Of a DNA stretch of 64,000 nucleotides, positions 57,131 through 64,000 are shown one piece after another. Position numbers and translations under genes: made by a program. Origin of the DNA: Chenopodium formosanum (Eukaryota > Streptophyta > Magnoliopsida > Caryophyllales > Amaranthaceae); NCBI GenBank assembly GCA_024500155.1, contig CM044869.1, positions 35,257,898 to 35,321,897 of the forward strand, written 5' to 3'. Numbering within the stretch: position 1 is the stretch's first letter; each line of letters opens with the position of its first letter. Below the pieces are notes generated by a model, which saw nothing but the letters and a program-made list of their open reading frames with translations, made no database searches and was not told the origin of the DNA.

Positions 57131-57960
57131 TTGAGGATATTGAGGTGGTGAAGGAGTTTTTAGATGTGTTTCCAGAAGAGATTCCAAGGATTCCACCCAA
57201 AAGATATATAGACTTTCCTAAGGCATCATACAGGATGGCACCTGCAGAGATGAGTAAATTGAAGAATCAATTGCAAGACTTGTTGGAGAAGTGATACATT
57301 CGTCCAAGTGTATTACCATGGGGAGCACCTATGTTATTTGTGAAGAAGAAGGATGGTAGCATGAGGCTATGCATCGATTATAGGGAGTTGAACAAGGTAA
57401 CCATCAAGTACAAATACCCTTTCCCTAGGATAGATGACTTGTTTGACCATTTGTAAGGTGCAACTGTGTTTTCTAAGATTTATTTGAGATCTGGGTATCA
57501 TCAACTACGAATTGCAAAAGAGGACATTCTGAAAACGACATTTAGGACGAGATATGGACACTATGAGTTTACTGTAATGCCTTTTGGGTTGACAAATGCA
57601 CCAACAATTTTTATGGACTTGATGAATTATGTGTTTCAACCTTTCTTAGACTAATTTGTGGTGGTATTTTTTGATGACATTTTGGTTTATTAAAAGAATA
57701 AAGAGGACCATGTAGAGCATTTGAGGGCGTTGTTAGCTACTTTAAGGAATAAACAGTTGTATGCCAAATTCTTGAAGTGTGAGTTTTGGTTGGAGAAGGT
57801 AGTATTTTTGGGAAATTTTATATCCAAAGACGGAGTGGAGGTAGATCCTGCCAAGATCGAAGCAGTGAAGGGGTGGCCTACACCCAAGAATGTGTTGGAT
57901 ATTCAAAGTTTTCTTGGTTTAGCGGGGTATTATAGGCAGTTTATGAAGGACTTCTCGAAG
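57131..57960 (+). pseudogene. Chromovirus reverse transcriptase
   Basis: The N-terminal VVKEFLDVFPEEIPRIPP is followed by WGAPMLFVKKKDGSMRLCID, YRELNKVTIKYKYPFPRIDD, YHQLRIAKEDILKTTFRTRY and MPFGLTNAPTIFMDLMN. The catalytic FFDDILVY is at 57670-57690 and FLGNFISKDGVEVDPAKIEA is in the thumb. Stops at 57292, 57454, 57652 and 57691. The Asp pair is intact. Confidence 0.9.
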
Positions 57961-58440
57961 ATAGCTAGGTCTATTACTTCGTTGATGAAGAAAGAATCTA
58001 AGTTCATCTGGAGTGATAAGTGAGAAGAAGCATTTCAAGCTTTGAAAAAGAGTTTGACAATGGCACCTATGTTGACCTTACCTGATGGAAGTGGTTCATA
58101 TGATTTGTATAGTGATGCATTTAAGAATATGCTTGGACGTGTTTTGATGCAACATGGAAAGGTGATTTCATATGCATCAAGGCAATTGAAGAAACATGAG
58201 GTTAACTACCCTACTCATGATCTAGAACTTGTGGCAGTAGTGTTTGCATTGAAGATATGGAGACATTATTTATATGGAGTGAAATGTAGGATACTCACAG
58301 ACTATAAAAGTTTAAAGTATCTTTTCACGGAATCAACCTTGATCATGAGGCAACGTAAGTGGATAGAATTTTTTTTAATGATTATGAACTAGATATCCAA
58401 TACCATGAGGGCAAAGAAAATGTAGTTACGGATGCTTTAA
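57961..58440 (+). pseudogene. Chromovirus RNase H
   Basis: YDLYSDAFKNMLGRVLMQHG, then ISYASRQLKKHEVNYPTHDLE, LVAVVFALKIWRHYLYG and TDYKSLKYLF. The acidic residues in SDA, DLE and TDY are kept. A frameshift at about 58385 leads into LDIQYHEGKENVVTDALSRK. Confidence 0.88.
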
Positions 58441-60006
58441 GTCGCAAAGCAACTCATAGAGTGAATGCTTTAGTAGTGGCAGATAAACTGTGTAGAGAAA
58501 TGAGCAAGTTGAACATCAAGGTAGTGCCTCATGGAACGTTGGAAGGAATGCTTAATAATTTGAGTAACCAACCAACGATATTTGATGAGATTAGGAACAA
58601 CCAAGCAGCGGATGTGAAATTAGATTGCATAAGGGAGAAAATTAAGCAAGGGAAGGCGTCTAATTTCAAGATCCACGATGATGGAAGTATAAGATTTAAG
58701 GGGAGGTGGTGTTTACCACAGAAATGTAAGGAGTTAAAGAAGAAGTTGATGGAAAAAGAGTATAATACACCCTATTCAGTACATCAAGGAGGACATTAGC
58801 TTTACAAGGATTTGAAAAAGGTGTATTGGTGGCCTAAAATGAAGAAGGAAGTAGCGGAATTTGTAGCTAAGTGTCTAACCTGCAAGAAAGTTAAAATATA
58901 GCATAAGAGAGCTCAAGGAACAGTGCAATTACTCGAGATCCCGACTTGGAAGTGGGATTGCATCTCAATAAATTTTGTCACTAGTTTACCTAAGTCTAAG
59001 AATGGAAGATACCATCTGGGTTGTAGTGGATAGACTTACCAAATCAGTAGTGTTTATGCGAATGAAGGAGACTTGGAAAATGGAACAACTTGCAAATGCT
59101 TACATTAAAAATGTTGTGAGGTACATGGAGTTCCTAAGGATATCGTTTTTGATAAGGATTCTAGGTATCTTTAAAAATTCTAGAAAAGTGTCCAGGAGAA
59201 CGTTGGTACGACATTGAAGATGAGGATACAATATTTCACTCAGCAACAGATGGATAATATGAGAAGACTATCCAAACCTTAGAGGATATGCTACGATCCT
59301 GTGTATTAGACTACCAAGGTGGATGGGAAGATATCTTAGACTTGGTAGAATTCTCTTACAATAATAGTTACCATGCAAGCATAGGAATGACACCATTTGA
59401 GTCCTTATATGGAAGGAAGTGTAGAAGTCCACTATGTTGGAGTAGTGAGACAATAATTCTAGGTTCTCAATCAATAAAAGAAACAACAAAGCAAGTGAGA
59501 TAAATCCAAGCTAAGATTTAAGCTGCCAAGGATCGACAAAAGTGTTACGCGGATTTGAAGCGTAGAGTAGAGGAATTCCAAGTTGGTGATAAAGTTTTGC
59601 TTAAGGTTTCACCAATGAAGGGAGTTATGAGATTTGGAAAGAAAGGGAAGTTGAGTCCAAAGTACATTGGAACATATGAGATTTTGCAATGAATAGTAAA
59701 AGTTGCTTATAGGTTAGCATTATCGATGGACCTCACCTAGGTACACGATGGGTTTCATGTTTCTCAATTGAAAAGGTATATCCCAGACAAGTCGCATGTC
59801 CTATAACCTGAAACTATAGAACTAGATCAAAGTATAACCTATGAGGAAAGACCTGTGAAGATTCTTGATAGTAAAGTGCGTAGTACACGCAAGAAAGATG
59901 TCAAGATAGTAAAGGTTTTGTGGTCAAACCAAGAGACTGAGGGAGCGACTTGGGAGGCTGAGGATGAAATGAAAAAGAAATACCTAGAATTATTTGAGGT
60001 TATTTG
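58441..60006 (+). pseudogene. Chromovirus integrase and chromodomain-like end
   Basis: HHCC region: YSVHQGGH, YKDLKKVYWWPKMKK, AKCLTCKKVK (58770-58900). Core: TWKWDCISINFVTSLPKSK at 58950-58998, where the usual first catalytic Asp (…DFV) is Asn (58971-58973). Later pieces: YMEGSVEVHY (frame shifted) and RAQGTVQLLEIP. The end near 59900-60006 (VKVLWSNQETEGATWEAEDE) is like the C-terminal chromodomain tail of Tekay elements. Many stops. Confidence 0.85.
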
Positions 60007-60280
60007 AGTTACGAGGACGTAATTCGTTTTCTTTAAGGGGGTAGAATGCGGTAGAATTTCGCGCTTTTACCTTAATTTCAAGCATTTTTGTGCATTTTTA
60101 GTATATTTTGCACAATTGTATCCGATGTTTACAAAGAAAAAGATCAAGAACGGTTACAAAAAGTACAAAAACTATAAGTATAAGAAAAGTTTTTATTAAG
60201 TGGGTGAAAAAGTAAGGTTTTAAATATGTTTTAAACAAAGTTTCATGATTTTCGTCCTTAAGTTTCGCGACAAAACTTCT
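60007..60280 (+). other. Chromovirus 3' UTR with extra PPT-like copy
   Basis: Holds a first ctttaagggggtagaatg at 60035-60050, about 245 bp upstream of the true PPT. No ORF. Confidence 0.6.
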
Positions 60281-60296
60281 TTTAAGGGGGGTAGAC
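60281..60296 (+). other. PPT of chromovirus
   Basis: ttaaggggggtagact next to the LTR start. Confidence 0.75.
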
Positions 60297-60903
60297 TATA
60301 ATACTCTGTATTTTTATAATATTTTTAAATATATAAATTATTTATTTTGTTTATTTATTAATATGATTCATTTCATTTTAAAAAGAAATTAATTATTTAA
60401 ATAATACGTAAGTGTGTACAAATTAATTGGGTTATGAATTGAGTCAATAAAATCATTTTAAATTAGGACAATTTTATTCAAATGATTGGATAAACCTACT
60501 AGGAAACTAAGGAAACTTAAGAACCCAATAAGTTGACCCCAAAGGAAAAGTTAAGGGGGAGTAGGATTTAGTAATGGCAGTTTTGCAATTATGAGTTTTT
60601 TGTTTTAAAAGGAGAGTATAAATACTCTAAAACCTCAAGATTTTTCCACTCAAGAATTCATAATTGTCAGATTTCACAAAACCCCAAAAATTCTCTCTTT
60701 ATTTATCCTCTATTTTTTCCCACGCCTATCTCCCTCTTTTTTTCTCTCTCACCAATGCAACCGGAGGACCACCGGCGACCACCGACAGCCAGCAGCAACA
60801 CCAGCAACCACCCTGCTGGCCACCTTCTCTCTCCTCTTCCCCCCTTTTCGGTTTTTGGTATAAAAGAAAAAACTCTTTTCTCTTCCTAATTTAATTTTAT
60901 TGT
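60297..60903 (+). repeat. Chromovirus 3' LTR, truncated
   Basis: tataatactctgtatttttata… (Tekay LTRs commonly open TGTAATRCTCTGTATTTT). TATA box tataaata at 60617-60624, then a pyrimidine-rich leader and CCACC-rich part. Cut at 60903 by the next element; its remainder is beyond the window. Confidence 0.8.
60617..60624 (+). promoter_or_regulatory. TATA box in chromovirus LTR
   Basis: gagtataaatactct, about 320 bp inside the LTR. Confidence 0.6.
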
Positions 60904-62589
60904 TGACGAGGGGAAAAGACTAGGTCATTGACTAATACTCCCTCGATCAAATTAAATTTATAAACACTTAACAAACCTAAACACAAGTATAGAGGCAAGT
61001 CAAGGGTCGAACCCAAAGGAACGGTAATGTTCAAATGCTTTTGATTTGGGCACCTAAGCTAGGTCAAAGCCAAAGATAAAGAGAGAACACTAACACCTAA
61101 CAATGATCCATATAATTAGCAATTACAATGCAATCTAGAATAATTCTCAAGGCCTATCGAATTACACACAAGCACAATTTTCATTAATCACTTTAATCTC
61201 AACAATCAATCAACACAATTCCCAAACTAAGCACAATCAATCAATCATACAAGTTTTACCTAATCCCTAGCCAAACAACTACTCTAACATCATTATCTAA
61301 TCAATTAACAACTAAAGAAATCAAGAATCAACAATATATGAAGAACAACTACACTAATCAAGCATCAAACATCAAAATCAATCCGAACACGCTTCAATAT
61401 TAAACAAAGCAATAAAATGAGATAGAGTTATAAATGCTCATTGATAATAGAGAAGATCTTCAACACAATTGTCACCATTGAATCTTCAATCTCTCAATCA
61501 CCATTGAAATTCCTCACTTTCTCTCTCTAAATCTACTCATACACTAACCCTAAAACTAGAGAGAGAAGCTCTCAACTAAGCTAAGAATATGAATTCTAAT
61601 TCTAATTCTACTTACAAAAATCGGGTTACAAGTAGATATTTATAGGAGGCATGAAACGAAATCGAGCAAAAACAAGGACCCGGGGAGGCACGCCCGTAGG
61701 TTATGCGCCCACGCTCCTCTGGGTTTCTTCGGTTCTTCTCGAGGCTTCGTGCGTTCGCTAAGGGACTTCGAGTGAGCGCGCAATATGATGATGATGAACA
61801 CTAAGAGAGTCAGTTTCAAAAGCACTTGACAGTGGGTTCGACACCACATCCTCATGAGAGCACGACTTGAGAGCGCAAGAGCTGGAACTTGGAGAATCTA
61901 CTTCCTTGCACCTTGAGCTTTCCAAATTCTATAAGCTTTTTAAGTTGCACAAGAATGGGTACGGACACAGATACGAGTACGAAACGGATACGGAAAAACG
62001 TCTATCTCAAAATAATGGACACGGGTACGGGATGTTAAAATTCATAAAATATAGTTTAAAAAAAGAATTTGTCCATAGATTTGTCATTTCGTCCTCTCAA
62101 AAGATTATATAGTAACATATTAACAATATGAAGGCACCCATATTATTTAACAATTACCTTATTTTATCTTACTCTACTTAAAATTTCTCAATAAAAAAAG
62201 TTGAACAACCTATATCATAGTAGGATACGGTCCGAGACGTGTCATCGTGTGTCCCACCGGTGTCGGTGTCTGACACGGTGTCCAACACGGACACGGCAGT
62301 TGAATGAAGTGTCCATGCATCCTAGGATCCAAATGCATCTTCTACCTTAGTAATCCATCCATATCAAGACCCGAACCTCGTACAATACCTACAACCATGA
62401 AAAGAGAGCAAATAAAGGAGAAAAGACTAGAAAAACCATAGAAATGCATAAAACCACAAATAAGAGAGAAAAGGTAGAACAAAGAGCAAAAGCATGAAAT
62501 TAAGCATTTATTAAGAAAGAAAGCTATGAAAAGAAGGTAAAAACAACCTAATATACTCATCAAATGGGTGCCATTTATGACACCCATCA
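60904..62589 (-). repeat. Athila-like 3' LTR, second element
   Basis: tgacgaggggaaa to …cacccatca. Shares tatagaggcaagtcaagg (60993) with the other LTRs. A minus TATA (tatttata at 61637-61644) is the probable promoter. Includes an inserted block (61945-62335). Confidence 0.85.
61945..62335. mobile_element. Possible small inserted repeat with GTGTCC/GGACAC words
   Basis: Begins gggtacggacacagatacg and ends gtgtccaacacggacacgg…agtgtccatgcatcc, so its ends are loosely inverted. It is absent from the sister LTRs. Words of this type are common in dispersed plant repeats. No clean duplication was found; class unknown. Confidence 0.45.
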
Positions 62590-64000
62590 AATGCCCCCAA
62601 GCTTATCTTTTGCTCGTCCTCGAGCAAAACAAAACCAAGGGATAGAAAATGATGAGCTTATTTAAACAAACAAAAGAAGAGAGGAGACAAGAATATACAC
62701 TAACTCACTTTCGTACGAATCACGGTCAATTTTAGCAACTAAAGACAAGCCATTTAAACCCCTAGATCGCTCTAGAGGACGAGTAATGCTCTCGTAAGGG
62801 TTTCCTAAGAGATTAACCCATAAATCTCACAAACCAAACAAACAAGGCAAAGCATGAAAAAGAAGCAAAAGAAAAGAAAACAAAACAAATGTTCGTGAGT
62901 GGACTTTTTGCAAATGTACAAGCATAATGAATGCAAATCTTACTAAACAAGTAAGGGAGTGCACATTCTAAGATATCTAAGGTTGATTGAAGCATAGGAC
63001 ATGCTAAGCATAGAGAACTTATCAAGATACAAGTCACTTTCATTTCAAAACATTTTTAGCACATTCACCCAATTAGCTTCAAATCTACTTTTAGCTAGCA
63101 TCTCAATGGTTCCTCGAAGGAACCAGAAAAGAAAGAGATTTGAGGCTACTCGACGTCTTAACTATTGCATACCGCCCTATAAGCTTGACCTACATCTCCC
63201 TCCACCGACTAGTGACTCAACCATAAAGGTCAAAAGGTCTTGGAAAGGGTTGTAATGTAAAGGCGAGAAAGGTGAAGGTAGGCTAAAATTTGAAATTTGG
63301 TGGTATACCTAAATCGTGAAGAAAAGATTGGCCAAATCTTAACACCAAAACCATGTATTCACCAAACAAAAACACATCACCCCCAAGTTTATTCAAAGCT
63401 AAGAATCATATGTACAAAATGTGTAAGAACGCTTCCCCCCAAGCTTGAACAAAGCATTGTCCTCAATGCTTAAAATAGGGAGAAAGACACTTACATCATT
63501 ATATTTTTTTGAATTTTCTCATTTTCACTTTTTATTACTTTTGCCAAAGCATTTTGAATTTGCTTTGCTTTTTTCTCATTTTTTCATTTTTTCACTTTAT
63601 TAATTGTCGTCGCCTTTTTTAAATATGGACAGCTTTTTCAACTTTGCATTTGCTTTTTACTCACAAAATTTATACAACACAAACTTGCTTACAACATAAG
63701 AGCCAAACAATCATTCTCATCCACCAAAACTCTAACATAAGAGACCAAGTGCTTCACAAAAACAAATGATAGGAACAAGAATGAAACAAAAGGCTCAAGA
63801 TCTAAAGATGTGGCTTGAAAAGAAGGGTATATGGCTCAAATGGTTAGAAAGAAAGCAAATGTAAACCCAAAACAAAGAAAAGAAAACTATCCTAGAAAAG
63901 TAAAATTACCACCCTGAAAAGATGCCTTTGTCTTTCCTAAATGGCTCGGTCGCGACCTCGGGAGATGAAAGTCAAATTCTAGATAAAGTATACAATAGCC
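62590..64000 (-). other. PPT and 3' non-coding region of second Athila-like element
   Basis: aatgcccccaagcttatcttttgc (minus …gcttgggggcatt) is the PPT. PPT-like repeats recur near 63382 and 63434. The segment 'gctcgtcctcgagcaaaac' near 62613 matches 45032. No ORF of note. Confidence 0.75.

Larger units (their letters stand above)
53341..60903 (+). mobile_element. Decayed Tekay/Del-like chromovirus
   Basis: Ty3/Gypsy element with gag, protease, RT, RNase H, integrase and a chromodomain-like tail in order, then PPT and the start of a 3' LTR. The 5' LTR and gag start are missing (LINE junction), and the 3' LTR is cut by the Athila-like insertion at 60904. The gag is split by a solo LTR (53544-55791). 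Dozens of stops. The LTR opening taatactctgtatttttata and C-terminal VKVLW…ATWEAEDEM point to the Tekay (Del) clade. Confidence 0.88.
60904..64000 (-). mobile_element. Second Athila-like element, cut by window end
   Basis: LTR 60904-62589, PPT 62590-62604 and 1.4 kb of 3' region homologous to 45012-46400. Orientation minus as the PPT lies right of the left LTR. Gag and 5' LTR would be beyond 64000. It belongs to the same superfamily as 43325-51137 but is clearly more diverged. Confidence 0.88.

Noticed and set aside
1..64000. Search for tRNA, rRNA and intact host genes
   Set aside because: No tRNA cloverleaf or rRNA segment was recognised by eye; the tRNA-like words seen are PBS or B-box-like motifs of LTR elements.

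Overview
This window is repeat DNA from a plant nuclear genome, most likely a eudicot. I find no intact host gene, no tRNA or rRNA gene and nothing prokaryotic. The evidence is a dense nest of plant-type LTR retrotransposons (Tat/Ogre, Tekay-like chromovirus, Athila-like, and a coding-poor family with an initiator-Met-tRNA primer site), a hAT DNA transposon and an L1-type LINE. Target-site duplications, primer-binding sites (PBS) and polypurine tracts (PPT) can be read directly. The species cannot be named from the sequence; the Retand-like architecture recalls families described in Silene, but that is only suggestive.

Layout. Positions 1-546 are one copy of a dispersed repeat whose second copy is at 42343-42864. 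From about 547 to 41860 lies an old Tat-type element ('outer Tat'): 5' region, decayed gag (5930-6876 plus 27808-27909), a long non-coding 3' region with a ~70-bp tandem array (29570-29817 plus 39364-39900), a PPT and a 1733-bp LTR (40128-41860). Three elements sit inside it: a hAT transposon (1281-5397, duplication ATCGCGAC); a Retand-like Tat element on the minus strand (6877-27802, duplication GGACC); and a 9.5-kb coding-poor LTR element (29818-39363, duplication TCTTC). The Retand-like element is itself interrupted by a second copy of that coding-poor family in the opposite orientation (9515-19314, duplication GAACC).

The Retand-like element encodes gag, protease, reverse transcriptase, RNase H, a second RNase H and integrase on the minus strand. 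On the plus strand it carries an additional antisense gene with its own TATA box, three phase-consistent introns, a Transposase_28-like domain and a C-terminal coiled coil. All reading frames are broken, mostly by TAG/TAA codons of the kind expected from cytosine deamination.

From 41861: an unrecognised coding-like fragment (to 42342); the second repeat copy; a non-autonomous Athila-like element with a ~700-codon gag-like ORF (43325-51137, minus strand); a 5'-truncated LINE (51730-53330); a decayed Tekay-like chromovirus (53341-60903, plus strand) interrupted by a solo LTR (53544-55791, duplication CAGCA); and a second Athila-like element entering at 60904 and running off the window end.

How the parts work together: gag/pol, PBS and PPT serve copy-and-paste transposition, and the coding-poor and gag-only elements would need enzymes from other elements. 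Every coding region seen has at least one disabling change, so the window reads as a layered, decaying transposon graveyard. The most unusual items are the antisense intron-containing gene, the tandem array in the outer Tat 3' region, and the two large non-coding elements with repeated PPT-like units and G-box-rich LTRs.
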